This document shows, in pieces, positions 14,275 to 22,604 of a stretch of DNA of 64,000 bases (positions within the stretch are counted from its first letter, which is position 1; every line of letters begins with the position of its first letter). Position numbers and translations under genes: made by a program. The notes below the pieces were generated by a model. It was not told the origin of the DNA and ran no database searches. It was given only the letters and a program-made list of their open reading frames with translations. Source of the stretch: Pontixanthobacter luteolus (GTDB lineage: Bacteria > Pseudomonadota > Alphaproteobacteria > Sphingomonadales > Sphingomonadaceae); assembly GCF_009828095.1 (NCBI RefSeq), contig NZ_WTYP01000002.1, forward strand, positions 191,001 to 255,000, given 5' to 3'.

Positions 14275-15156
14275 TCAGATCCCGTCGACGCTTTTGCTGA
14301 CGAGAATATTCACCGCCACGCGGCGATTTTGCGATTTGCCATACGCCGTGTCGTTCGGCGCAGCGGGATCGGCTTCTGCCATGCCGGTCGGGGTCAGCAT
14401 TCGGTAGGGTTTCCAGCCGCAGGCCTGCTGAAGGTAATTGACCACCCGGCCAGCGCGTTTTTCGCTCAGCTGCTGGTTGAATTCCTGGCTGCCCGTAGAA
14501 TCGGTGTATCCAACGACCAGCATCAGCGCATTGTCCATCCCATCCGCTTCTGCGGCGGTGGCGCAAAGATTGGCTTTGTCCTGCGGCGAAAGCGATGCCA
14601 TGCCGGTGTCGAAATAGACGTTGGTGGTGCCCTTCACGTTATACTGATCGATATCGCCCAAGCGGCCGCGTAGCGCCTCCGTTGCAGCAGTCTGTTCAGC
14701 AAAACCCTGAACGGTTCCGTTGCGGATCATCGACGCAGTCTTGAGATCCTTGTTCTTCAGCTGGATCTTGCTGGCGACCAGCCCGCGGCCCCATTGGACC
14801 GTGTCGATTTCGACCGGCAGGCCGTTGAGAAGATCGTTTTCGCCGAGCGAAGTCCGGCCCAGGCCAAGGAAGCCGCCGCTCGCCTTGATCTCCGTCGCTT
14901 CGCCGACCATCACAGCAACACGTTGCCCGCCAGAGGTCATGACCTCGACGCGGTTGTCGCTGCGGGCAGTGATGAATCCTTCGACTTCAGGGCCTTCCTC
15001 GAGGCCGGAAAGATCGGCTGGCGGGGTGCCATAGACCGTGGTCAGAACGTCGCTGTCACCTGCGGCTATATCCTGCGCGAACAGAGCGCCAGATGTCGGC
15101 AGGACGAGCGCGGCACAGAGCAGCGCAATCTTCGGGCTTGTTGTCTTGATACTCAT
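14275..15156 (-). CDS. OmpA-family outer-membrane-associated protein
   Basis: 293 residues, ATG at 15156 with AAGGAG. A signal peptide ends near ALFAQD (residue 28). Residues about 40-140 carry two beta-rich segments resembling DUF5666 (GFITARSDNRVEVMTSGGQRVAVMVG). Residues about 175-290 form an OmpA C-terminal domain: VYFDTGMASLSPQDK, then VVGYTDSTGSQEFNQQLSEKRA, then NRRVAVNI, the peptidoglycan-binding fold. There is no N-terminal beta-barrel, so it is a periplasmic peptidoglycan-binding protein rather than a porin. The DUF5666-plus-OmpA arrangement is less common. Confidence 0.87.
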   Translation of the reverse strand: MSIKTTSPKIALLCAALVLPTSGALFAQDIAAGDSDVLTTVYGTPPADLSGLEEGPEVEGFITARSDNRVEVMTSGGQRVAVMVGEATEIKASGGFLGLGRTSLGENDLLNGLPVEIDTVQWGRGLVASKIQLKNKDLKTASMIRNGTVQGFAEQTAATEALRGRLGDIDQYNVKGTTNVYFDTGMASLSPQDKANLCATAAEADGMDNALMLVVGYTDSTGSQEFNQQLSEKRAGRVVNYLQQACGWKPYRMLTPTGMAEADPAAPNDTAYGKSQNRRVAVNILVSKSVDGI

Positions 15157-15503
15157 AATTCTACTCCTTCAAAGGTGTCAGCTGGCACTGTATGTCCGCC
15201 GCAATTCCCTGCTGCCCCCTGTTGGATCAGCCAGCTGAAAAAGCCCCCTTTGTCTGTCAGCGTCACATCAGTGCGACGCATGGATGCCGTGACTGGTAGC
15301 GCCAACCTCGCTGGCAAATGAACGGTTCCGGGGGTCCTGTGCCATTTGCGGCTGATCGGTGGGCGAGATGCGATGAACCGTGATAATCCGCCGTGCTGCA
15401 GATAGCAGGTGCGAAGCCAACGCGCGCGAACCGCTCCCCTTTACGCCGCAAAGCGTGCGCCGCGCTGCGATTCTTCTACCGGCTGCGGTGCAGGTCGGCA
15501 GCG
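15157..15503. other. Intergenic region upstream of the OmpA-family gene
   Basis: 347 bases without a supported gene on either strand. A minus-strand GGAAC-N17-GGTT at 15329-15304 is one base off the EcfG consensus but lies about 150 bases from the OmpA start, so I do not annotate it as a promoter. Confidence 0.5.
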
Positions 15504-16445
15504 TCACTCGCGCCAGGCAGGGCCATCGACGCTAAAGCCGTCCTTCACAAGGGTGTCGAGAACACCGCCCTCTTCTGCCAGCATGCGGAGCGGGACGACC
15601 GCCAATGTCACGCCTTCGCTTCCAGCAGCCTCGCCGATCGCAGCGAGCCATTGGCCGCGAAGCTCGGTCGCCACTTCCGCATCGGTCCATGGCCAGCAGC
15701 GGCTGAGAGCGATTTCCAGCGGGTTGTTCATCACTGCCGGGATATCGGATGCCCGCCAGTCCAATCCGCGCTGTTCGACCAGATCGGGCCCTTGCTCGGC
15801 GGCCGCCATCGCAGCATCGAGGCATGGGAGATGCGATTCCGGCGGGGCTTCTGACAAGCTGTCTAGCAAGTCTTCGCCTCGAACGGTTCCGACGGGTTCG
15901 CTGGGCACATCCGCGCGCCGCGCCGCTTTCTTGACCACATCGGATGCGTCCTTGCCCGTGTCGCGGGTCAGCCCGACCCTGCGTGAAAGCAGGTCGAAAG
16001 ACGTGATCAGGAAGCTTTTGCGGGAGTAGTCCTGATCGTAGCGTTTCTCCAACGCAGCCAGACGCGCGCGGCGATCTTCATCCAGATAATCGCTTGCTAC
16101 GGTGCCCTTTGGCAGTTTGGTCATTTTGCCGCCCGCAAACAGCAGCCGGAATATGTCGCCGGGCGAGATTTTCGGCTTGATGCCAAGGGTCACGCGCTGC
16201 GCCCGCCGGGTCGCCAGTTCGAGCCGGTCTGGATACCACGGCGTCGACTTGGGCACTTCGCGAATTTCGCCGACCAGAATCACGGTGCCGCGATCGGTTT
16301 CGGCAATCCACATCGGCGCGCCTGAACGCTGCGCGGTGACGACGATCTCGTTCAAGGTTTCGCCATCTTGCGGCGGCGCGTCCTGCGCAGCAGCCGGTAC
16401 TGACACACCGAGCGCGAGCGCTGCCAGATAGCGAAGACTCCCCAT
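15504..16445 (-). CDS. TraB/GumN-family protein with degenerate active-site motif
   Basis: 313 residues; signal peptide ending near AAAQD (residue 22). The overall layout (hydrophobic VILVGEIREVP strand, central helical region, LSRCWPWTDAE, and a C-terminal LAVVPLRMLAEEGGVLDTLVKDGF) matches the TraB/GumN family. That family has a putative metal-dependent fold with a GTxH motif near the N-terminus. Here the corresponding stretch reads GEIREV, so the His is replaced by Arg and the protein may be inactive. It starts two bases after the nadB stop, so it is in the nadB operon. Function unknown. Confidence 0.72.
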   Translation of the reverse strand: MGSLRYLAALALGVSVPAAAQDAPPQDGETLNEIVVTAQRSGAPMWIAETDRGTVILVGEIREVPKSTPWYPDRLELATRRAQRVTLGIKPKISPGDIFRLLFAGGKMTKLPKGTVASDYLDEDRRARLAALEKRYDQDYSRKSFLITSFDLLSRRVGLTRDTGKDASDVVKKAARRADVPSEPVGTVRGEDLLDSLSEAPPESHLPCLDAAMAAAEQGPDLVEQRGLDWRASDIPAVMNNPLEIALSRCWPWTDAEVATELRGQWLAAIGEAAGSEGVTLAVVPLRMLAEEGGVLDTLVKDGFSVDGPAWRE

Positions 16446-16447
16446 CT

Positions 16448-18040
16448 TCAGGGCACCAAGACCGTATCACGCGCCACATCGGCGGTTTCGGGATAATCGA
16501 GCGTGTAATGCAGTCCGCGGCTTTCGTGGCGGGCCAGCGCGGAGCGGACGATCAGTTCTGCCGATTGCAACAGATTGCGCAATTCGATCAGGTCGGTGGT
16601 GACGCGGAAAGAACCGTAATAGTCTTCCACTTCCTTGCCCAGCATCTCGATCCGGTTGCGCGCCCGCTCCAGCCTCTTTGTGGTGCGGACAATACCGACA
16701 TAGTTCCACATGAAGCGGCGAATTTCCGTCCAGTTCTGTTTGACGACGACCTCTTCATCGGAATCGGTCACGCGGCTTTCATCCCATTCCTTGATCGCGG
16801 GCACTTCCAGCAGTTCATCCCACCGGCCCAGAATGTCGCGCGCCGCCGCTTCGCCAAAGACGAAGCATTCCAGCAGGCTGTTGGATGCCAGCCGGTTTGC
16901 GCCGTGTAGCCCGCTTTCGGTTACTTCCCCAGCGGCCCACAGACCCGGCAGATCGGTCCGCGCATCAAGGCCGACCAAGACCCCGCCGCAGGTGTAATGC
17001 TGCGCCGGGACAACCGGAATCGGTTCGCGCGTCATATCGATGCCGAGGCCGGTCAGCTTTTCATGGATCGTCGGGAAATGTTCCTTCACGAACTCGGGCG
17101 GCTGGTGGCTGATATCGAGATGCACATAATCAAGGCCGTAGCGTTTGATCTGATCGTCGATTGCCCGCGCCACGACATCGCGCGGGGCCAGTTCCATCCG
17201 TTCCGGATCGTAATCTGCCATGAACCGGTGGCCCGTTTCAGGATGCAGCAGATGCCCGCCTTCGCCGCGAACAGCCTCGGTGATCAGGAAATTCTTGACC
17301 TCGAGATTGTACAGGCAGGTCGGGTGGAACTGCATCATTTCCATGTTGGAAACCCGCGCCCCCGCGCGCCAGGCCATCGCTATCCCGTCGCCTGTTGCGC
17401 CGCGCGGAGCGGTCGAAAACTGATACACACGCCCGGCACCGCCGGCGGCAAGGATCGTGGCCCGCGCGGTGTGGGCTTCCACCTCACCGGTTTTCTGGTT
17501 CAGCGCATAGGCACCCCAGACACGGCCCGCCCCGGAATAATCCTGTTCATGGCGGCCCGTAATCAGATCGACACAGGCGCGGCCCGGCAACATGGTAATG
17601 TTGGGATTGGCATTTGCGGCGTTGAGCAGCGCCTCTTGCACGGCCCAGCCAGTCGCATCGTCGACGTGCACAATCCGGCGGTGCGAATGGCCGCCCTCTC
17701 GCGTCAGATGGAGGTCGCCTGAATCCTCGTTGAAAGGCACGCCAAGTTCGATCAGCCGCTCGATGCTGCGCGGCGCGCGCTCGATAACAAACTCTACTGT
17801 TTCACGCCGGTTAAGCCCGGCCCCGGCAACCATCGTGTCACGGATATGATTGTCGAATGTATCGCCTGCATCCAGCACTGCCGCGATACCGCCCTGCGCC
17901 CAGGCGGTGGACCCGCCATCCAGCCCGCCCTTGGCCAGAACCAGCACCTTCTTGTGTTCGGCCAGCGCAAGCGCCGCGGTAAGACCGGCTGCACCGGACC
18001 CGATGATGAGGACGTCATAATTTGTCGGCATATTGCTCAT
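16448..18040 (-). CDS. nadB: L-aspartate oxidase
   Basis: 530 residues. It oxidises L-aspartate to iminoaspartate with FAD, the first step of de novo NAD synthesis, in the cytoplasm. The FAD-binding GSGAAGLTAALAL lies at residues about 13-25. Other family hallmarks are GGSTAWAQGGIAA, HSHRRIVHVDDATG, the substrate-loop MEMMQFHPT with TEAVRGEGG, and HYTCGGVLV...GLHGANRLASNSLLE. The C-terminal helical domain ends RGLHYTLDYPE. nadA and nadC are not adjacent in this window. It is third in an ABC ATPase - monooxygenase - nadB - TraB/GumN unit. Confidence 0.95.
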   Translation of the reverse strand: MSNMPTNYDVLIIGSGAAGLTAALALAEHKKVLVLAKGGLDGGSTAWAQGGIAAVLDAGDTFDNHIRDTMVAGAGLNRRETVEFVIERAPRSIERLIELGVPFNEDSGDLHLTREGGHSHRRIVHVDDATGWAVQEALLNAANANPNITMLPGRACVDLITGRHEQDYSGAGRVWGAYALNQKTGEVEAHTARATILAAGGAGRVYQFSTAPRGATGDGIAMAWRAGARVSNMEMMQFHPTCLYNLEVKNFLITEAVRGEGGHLLHPETGHRFMADYDPERMELAPRDVVARAIDDQIKRYGLDYVHLDISHQPPEFVKEHFPTIHEKLTGLGIDMTREPIPVVPAQHYTCGGVLVGLDARTDLPGLWAAGEVTESGLHGANRLASNSLLECFVFGEAAARDILGRWDELLEVPAIKEWDESRVTDSDEEVVVKQNWTEIRRFMWNYVGIVRTTKRLERARNRIEMLGKEVEDYYGSFRVTTDLIELRNLLQSAELIVRSALARHESRGLHYTLDYPETADVARDTVLVP

Positions 18041-18065
18041 TGGGCCTTGTCTCTTAACTCGTCTC

Positions 18066-18368
18066 TCAAAGCTTCTGCGCCTTACCAGCTTCGATCAGCT
18101 GCAGATCGCGGTCGTGGATGCCGAAGCGGTCCCAATTGGCGCGCCATTCAGCCAGATGGTCCGAGGCGAAATGTTCATCCAGTGCCTCCCTGTCGCGCCA
18201 CGCCTCCATTACATGGACGAGACCGGGCTCCAGCACGTCTTCGGAATAGGAGTAGGCCGCGCAGCCTTCCTCTTCCAAACTGGCCTCGATCATCTCGCGC
18301 ATTGCATATCGCGCTTCGCTTACGTTTTCGGGCGGCATTCTGACTGTTCCGATGACGAGCAACATCAT
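18066..18368 (-). CDS. Antibiotic-biosynthesis-monooxygenase-like (ABM) protein
   Basis: 100 residues, the usual length for a single ABM ferredoxin-like domain. Features: MLLVIGTVRMPPENV, MIEASLEEEGCAAYSYSEDV, and the VMEAWRDREALDEHFASDHL block typical of YgiN-like quinol monooxygenases. Its ATG overlaps the ABC ATPase stop by 4 bases (ATGA). It is probably a small cytoplasmic dimer acting on quinones or a related aromatic; the substrate is unknown. Confidence 0.85.
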   Translation of the reverse strand: MMLLVIGTVRMPPENVSEARYAMREMIEASLEEEGCAAYSYSEDVLEPGLVHVMEAWRDREALDEHFASDHLAEWRANWDRFGIHDRDLQLIEAGKAQKL

Positions 18369-19312
18369 GCGCCGCCTTCCTGCACGCTGGTCAGACTGAC
18401 GAACACATCTTCAAGGTCCGCCTCGCGGGTTGTCACATCTTCAATCGTGAAGCCCTGTTCCTGCACCAGAGCCAGCACCTGCCCCGCAGTTGCCTCGTCC
18501 TTGTGATAGGTAATTTCGAAGGTTTTCTCTCCGGTCAATTCGCACTTGCCGAACAGCGGATGCTCGGGCGCCTTGCTGATTTCCCCCTCGACAGTGACGG
18601 CAACGATTTTCTCGCGCGCCATATCGACCATTTCGCGGGTCGGCTTGTTGGCGATCAGTTCACCGTGGTTGATGATCGCCACCCGGTCGCAAAGCTGCTC
18701 TGCTTCCTCCAGATAGTGAGTGGTCAAGACGACTGTGACACCGTCATCGTTGAGCTGGGTGACCAGTTCCCACAGCAGGCGGCGCAGTTCCACGTCCACG
18801 CCCGCCGTTGGCTCGTCAAGAACCAGGATCGGCGGCGAATGGACCATCGCCTTGGCGATAAGCAGGCGGCGCTTCATGCCGCCTGACAGCGTCCGCGCAT
18901 AGGCATCGCGTTTGTCAGCAAGGTGCACTGCCCTGAGCAATTCCTCCGACCGGCGCAGACTTTTCGCGATGCCGTAAAAACCGGCCTGGTTTTCCAGCAC
19001 TTCATACGGAGTGAAAAAAGGATCGAACACGATTTCCTGCGGGACAATGCCGATCGCGCGCTTCGCGTTGCGGCGCTGCTCATCAATGTCGAAACCCCAG
19101 ATGCTGGCCGTTCCGCTGGTCTTCGTGACCAACCCCGCGAGGATGTTGATCAGAGTCGACTTGCCCGCCCCATTGGGCCCGAGCAAACCGAAAATCCCGC
19201 CTTGCGGCACATCGAAACTGACCCCTTTCAGCGCCAGCTTGCCTTCCTGCCCCTTGTCTCCGGCATAGCGTTTGACGACATCACGGATCTGAATTGCAGT
19301 TGGCTCGCTCAT
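18365..19312 (-). CDS. ABC transporter ATP-binding protein (ABC-2 / NodI-DrrA type)
   Basis: 315 residues from the ATG at 19312. Walker A is GPNGAGKST, the signature LSGGMKRRL, Walker B ILVLDEPTAGVD, and the switch His is in TTHYLEEAEQL. The C-terminal 80 residues (VTVEGEI...QEQGFTIEDVTTREADLEDVFVSLT) form the DUF4162-like extension of ABC-2 export ATPases. No permease gene is found on either side, so the partner must be elsewhere or lost. An upstream in-frame ATG gives a 12-residue longer form with no better ribosome binding site. Confidence 0.9.
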   Translation of the reverse strand: MSEPTAIQIRDVVKRYAGDKGQEGKLALKGVSFDVPQGGIFGLLGPNGAGKSTLINILAGLVTKTSGTASIWGFDIDEQRRNAKRAIGIVPQEIVFDPFFTPYEVLENQAGFYGIAKSLRRSEELLRAVHLADKRDAYARTLSGGMKRRLLIAKAMVHSPPILVLDEPTAGVDVELRRLLWELVTQLNDDGVTVVLTTHYLEEAEQLCDRVAIINHGELIANKPTREMVDMAREKIVAVTVEGEISKAPEHPLFGKCELTGEKTFEITYHKDEATAGQVLALVQEQGFTIEDVTTREADLEDVFVSLTSVQEGGA

Positions 19313-19400
19313 GCCAGAAGCCCTAATCATGCGCGGGCGCATCCGCAAAGCCTAACTGCAATATTGCCATGCTGCCCGTGACAGCTTATCGGCGTGCGCT

Positions 19401-19661
19401 ATGAACATTCCGCCGCCAGAAGTGATCAAGGTCGATACGCGCCGCGTCGCGTGCGATGGTGCAACCGACATTCGTGGGGGCGACAATTTCCGCCCCGCCG
19501 CGCTCGGCCATCCGAAAATCTATCTTGAGATTGACGAGCATGGCTATGTCGATTGCGGATATTGCGACCGCCGTTTCGTGCTGGAAGGCGGCCCGGCTGA
19601 TGGCGCCGACCAGGCAAGCCTGCCGGATATTTCGGAAGGCGCCGATCCGGGCCACCGCTGA
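19401..19661 (+). CDS. CHCC zinc-finger domain protein
   Basis: 86 residues. The motif VACDG...GHPKIYLEIDEHGYVDCGYCDRRFVL supplies the Cys-His-Cys-Cys zinc ligands of the zf-CHCC family, related to the NDUFS6 subunit of respiratory complex I. In alphaproteobacteria this small protein is probably an accessory complex I subunit on the cytoplasmic side; that role is known for the mitochondrial homologue and inferred here. It overlaps the following gene (TGATG), so the two are coupled. Confidence 0.88.
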   Translation: MNIPPPEVIKVDTRRVACDGATDIRGGDNFRPAALGHPKIYLEIDEHGYVDCGYCDRRFVLEGGPADGADQASLPDISEGADPGHR

Positions 19662-20164
19662 TGCAAGGCCGCTTACCGGCACTCGCGATCACTCTCTTGA
19701 TGCCAGCCGGTTTGATGCTGGCTGGCGCGCCTGCTTACGCCGCAAACAGCAAATGCAGCGCAATCACAGCCATGGCCGCCGCGACCCAGAATTCGCTGGC
19801 CGGTCTTTCACTGGTGGTTGCCCGCGATGGCACTCTTGAAGTGAGACACCGCGGGAATGAGAGCTACATTAGCCGCGCTGCCAATTGCGAAATTGACGGC
19901 CCGGGTAGAGGTTTCGAATTGTCCTGCAACTGGATGTTCGAAAGCGAACGCGAGGCGGACGGATATTACCGGATGCTCAAACAGCGTCTGGAAACCTGCC
20001 TGTCCACCCAGCTTAGCAGTGCGGTCTATTCCGCCGGCCTTCCCGACGTAAAAATCCTGAAGCGGGATAAGCTGACCCTGCCCGGCGATGGCGACGACCC
20101 TGATGAAACGGACCTGGTATTAAGCCTGCGCAGTTATAGCCGGGATCCGGTACCCCTCACTTAA
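19661..20164 (+). CDS. Secreted hypothetical protein
   Basis: 167 residues. The ATG overlaps the stop of the zinc-finger gene (TGATG). A signal peptide ends at APAYAAN (about residue 28). The mature part has four Cys (C32, C75, C88, C112 region) that could form disulfides and a RHRGNESYISRAANCEIDG stretch; no family is recognised. Its coupling to the zinc-finger gene is probably translational convenience. Confidence 0.75.
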   Translation: MQGRLPALAITLLMPAGLMLAGAPAYAANSKCSAITAMAAATQNSLAGLSLVVARDGTLEVRHRGNESYISRAANCEIDGPGRGFELSCNWMFESEREADGYYRMLKQRLETCLSTQLSSAVYSAGLPDVKILKRDKLTLPGDGDDPDETDLVLSLRSYSRDPVPLT

Positions 20165-20166
20165 CG

Positions 20167-20200
20167 CATAGGGCTATCCATTAGCCGATAGCGCCCTATG
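20167..20200 (+). promoter_or_regulatory. Hairpin just upstream of tldD
   Basis: CATAGGGC/GCCCTATG (8 bp) continued by TATC/GATA across a 2-base bulge, loop of 8, ends 8 bases before the tldD ATG. It may end transcripts of the upstream pair or affect tldD translation; tldD has no other clear Shine-Dalgarno in this stretch. Confidence 0.4.
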
Positions 20201-20208
20201 TTGGGCAT

Positions 20209-21630
20209 ATGACAATTTCCGATCCCCGCACCCTGCTGTATGGCAACAGCCTGACGCCGGACGAGGCGCAGCGCATAACATCCGACATTTTATCGCGTTG
20301 CGATGACGGTGAACTGTATTTGCAGCACAGCGCCAGCGAAGCCTTCACTTTCGACGATGGACGGCTGAAAACCGCTGATTATTCGCGCGATTCCGGATTT
20401 GGCCTGCGCGGTGTGTCGGGCGAAATGACCGGCTTTGCCCATGCCAACGAAATCAGTGCGGGCGCCGTCCGCCGCGCGGGCGAGACGCTGCAATTGCTCG
20501 ACCCTGCAACCGGCACCACAAGCCCGATGCCGCGCCGCAGCAATCAGCGGCTCTATACCGATGCCAGCCCGCTTGACGCAGTATCCTTTGCGGAGAAAGT
20601 CGCGCTGCTGGAAAGAATCGACCAGGCGGCCCGCGCCCGCGACCCGCGCGTTTCGCAGGTCACGGCGTCGCTGGCGGCCAGCTGGAGCGTGGTCGAAATC
20701 GTGCGTGCTGACGGTTTCCGCGCATTGGATATCCGCCCGCTGGTGCGGCTGAACGTGTCGATTGTCGCCGAAGCGAACGGGCGGCGGGAACGCGGCAGCT
20801 ATGGGTCTGGCGGGCGCTATCTCTATGACCGCTTGCTGACAGAAGATTCATGGAACCACGCCGTCGACGAGGCGGTCCGTCAGGCGATGGTCAATCTCGA
20901 CAGCGTCGATGCCCCGGCGGGCGAAATGCCGGTGCTGCTGGCCCCTGGCTGGCCCGGGATCATCCTGCACGAGGCCGTTGGTCACGGGCTGGAAGGCGAC
21001 TTCAACCGCAAGGGTACCAGCGCGTTTTCAGGCCGCGTCGGGCAGCGGGTGGCCGCGCCCGGCGTGACAATAGTGGATGACGGCAGCATCGCCGACCGCC
21101 GCGGTTCGCTGAGCATCGATGATGAAGGCACGCCAACCGAAGAAACCGTTCTGATCGAAGATGGTATCCTGAAAGGATACATGCAGGACAGGCTCAACGC
21201 GCGCCTGATGGGAGTTGCGCCGACCGGAAATGGCCGCAGGGAAAGCTACCAGCACGCGCCGATGCCGCGAATGACCAACACTTTCATGCGCGGCGGCAAG
21301 GATGACCCGGCAGAGCTGCTTTCGCGCATGAAGAAGGGAATCTTCGCCAAGAGCTTTGGCGGCGGGCAGGTCGATATCGTGTCCGGCCGCTTCACCTTCT
21401 CTTGCACCGAAGCCTATCTGGTCGAAGACGGCAAAATCGGCGCCCCAATCAAGGGGGCCACGTTGATCGGTGACGGTCCGAACGTACTGACCAAGGTGGA
21501 AGGCATCGGAAACGACATGTCGCTCGATGACGGTATTGGTACCTGCGGCAAAGGCGGCCAGAGCGTTCCGGCAGGCGTGGGCCAACCGACATTGCTGGTT
21601 GGCGGCCTTACAGTTGGCGGCACTGCTTAG
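20209..21630 (+). CDS. tldD: Metalloprotease TldD
   Basis: 473 residues, the normal length. The zinc-binding HEAVGH lies at residues 254-259 (HExxxH with a third ligand further on, in the SFGGGQVDIVSGRF...C region). The N-terminal domain shows FTFDDGRLKTADYSRDSGFGLR and the C-terminus GDGPNVLTKVEGIGNDMSLDDGIGTCGKGGQ, both TldD hallmarks. TldD works with TldE (PmbA) as a cytoplasmic heterodimer that degrades small peptides and processes modified peptides such as microcin precursors. No tldE is present in the window. Confidence 0.95.
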   Translation: MTISDPRTLLYGNSLTPDEAQRITSDILSRCDDGELYLQHSASEAFTFDDGRLKTADYSRDSGFGLRGVSGEMTGFAHANEISAGAVRRAGETLQLLDPATGTTSPMPRRSNQRLYTDASPLDAVSFAEKVALLERIDQAARARDPRVSQVTASLAASWSVVEIVRADGFRALDIRPLVRLNVSIVAEANGRRERGSYGSGGRYLYDRLLTEDSWNHAVDEAVRQAMVNLDSVDAPAGEMPVLLAPGWPGIILHEAVGHGLEGDFNRKGTSAFSGRVGQRVAAPGVTIVDDGSIADRRGSLSIDDEGTPTEETVLIEDGILKGYMQDRLNARLMGVAPTGNGRRESYQHAPMPRMTNTFMRGGKDDPAELLSRMKKGIFAKSFGGGQVDIVSGRFTFSCTEAYLVEDGKIGAPIKGATLIGDGPNVLTKVEGIGNDMSLDDGIGTCGKGGQSVPAGVGQPTLLVGGLTVGGTA

Positions 21631-21678
21631 GGCTGAGCGGTAATTGGCCGGAGTCAGGCGGTGTTCATTGCAACACGA

Positions 21679-21684
21679 TATAAT
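21679..21684 (+). promoter_or_regulatory. Consensus -10 element placed for a leaderless mRNA
   Basis: TATAAT begins 15 bases before the ATG at 21694, so transcription would start only about 2-3 bases upstream of the start codon. No Shine-Dalgarno and no clear -35 element are present. Confidence 0.35.
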
Positions 21685-21693
21685 GGCACCATC

Positions 21694-22128
21694 ATGAAAA
21701 CCGTTTCCACACGATTCGCAAAGTTGGCAGCAATTGCTGCAGCACTTTCTTGCTTGCCTGCAGTTTCTGCAGCCGAAGACAGCCCCAAACAGGACCGCGG
21801 AGAAGCTGAACTCGCAAAGGTTCTCGAAGGGCGCGTAGCTGGCGAACCCGTCAAATGCCTCCACCAATCGCAACGCGACCGGTTGCAGGTAATTAGCGGG
21901 ACGGCACTCGTTTTCCGCGACGGCAAGACGATTTACGTCAATCGTACCAGCTCGCCCCGGTTCATCAGCAATTTCGATTTGCCGGTGTTCAAACCGTTCG
22001 GTTCGAACCTGTGCAAGCTGGACCAGGTGGAATTTCGTGACCGAACCATGATGATGCCCGGCCCGGTCGTGACACTTACGGAGTTTATCCCATACACCAA
22101 GGTGGAAGAGCCGGATAATGGCGACTGA
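21694..22128 (+). CDS. Secreted hypothetical protein, first of a tandem pair
   Basis: 144 residues from the ATG at 21694; an upstream GTG at 21661 adds 11 residues that spoil the signal peptide. Signal peptide MKTVSTRFAKLAAIAAALSCLPAVSAAED. The mature part has AELAKVLEGRVAGEPVKCL, LQVISGTALVFRDGKTIYVN and LTEFIPYTKVEE, all shared with the next gene. Two Cys (in VKCL and NLCKLD) may form a disulfide. No family with known function; probably periplasmic. Confidence 0.75.
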   Translation: MKTVSTRFAKLAAIAAALSCLPAVSAAEDSPKQDRGEAELAKVLEGRVAGEPVKCLHQSQRDRLQVISGTALVFRDGKTIYVNRTSSPRFISNFDLPVFKPFGSNLCKLDQVEFRDRTMMMPGPVVTLTEFIPYTKVEEPDNGD

Positions 22129-22141
22129 ACGGAAAAAGAGC

Positions 22142-22549
22142 ATGAGAGCATTCAAAACCATCATCGCCGCCGCCGCGATTGCCGCCGCTGGCACTTCGGT
22201 CGCGGCATTGGCTGATGATCACGCGGAACCGACCAAGGGCGAGGCAAAGCTGGCCAAGATGCTCGAAGGACGTGTCGCGGGTGAGCCCGAAAGCTGCATT
22301 CCGACTTTCCCGCGTGTGCGCCTGACTGTCATTGATGGTACCGCGCTGGTCTATAAGCGCGGCAATACGCTGTGGGTGAACATACCCTCAAACGCGAAAT
22401 ACATTGATGACCGGGATACGCTTGTAACTCGCAACACCAACACACGGCTCTGCAAGACAGACATTATGAGGACCGTCGATTCGCGATCCGGTCATCCGCG
22501 CGGCACGATCAATCTGACCGACTTCATCCCATACCGAAAAGCGGATTGA
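22142..22549 (+). CDS. Secreted hypothetical protein, second of a tandem pair
   Basis: 135 residues from the ATG at 22142 (purine-rich GGAAAAAGAG upstream); the earlier in-frame ATG at 22118 overlaps the previous gene. Signal peptide MRAFKTIIAAAAIAAAGTSVAALADD. It shares with its neighbour the blocks AKLAKMLEGRVAGEP, LTVIDGTALVYKRGNTLWVN, two conserved Cys and the ending LTDFIPYRK. The pair therefore arose by tandem duplication and then diverged strongly. Function unknown. Confidence 0.78.
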   Translation: MRAFKTIIAAAAIAAAGTSVAALADDHAEPTKGEAKLAKMLEGRVAGEPESCIPTFPRVRLTVIDGTALVYKRGNTLWVNIPSNAKYIDDRDTLVTRNTNTRLCKTDIMRTVDSRSGHPRGTINLTDFIPYRKAD

Positions 22550-22570
22550 AGACAGCCGCGATTGCGGCAC

Positions 22571-22595
22571 GGGGCCGGGCGCATTGCCCAGCCCC
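22571..22595. terminator. GC-rich hairpin between convergent genes
   Basis: GGGGC-c-GGGC, 5-base loop, GCCC-a-GCCCC lies between the stops of the tandem pair and the nitronate monooxygenase-like gene. No T-tract. Confidence 0.5.
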
Positions 22596-22604
22596 GCCCT
22601 CGCT

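Noticed and set aside
15304-15329. Minus-strand GGAAC-N17-GGTT as an EcfG promoter for the OmpA-family gene
   Set aside because: One mismatch in the -10 and a distance of about 150 bases to the start codon make it too weak.
19329-19342. Palindrome ATGCGC-GG-GCGCAT upstream of the ABC ATPase
   Set aside because: GC-rich 6-bp arms of this kind are expected by chance, and it may lie within the coding region if the longer start is used.
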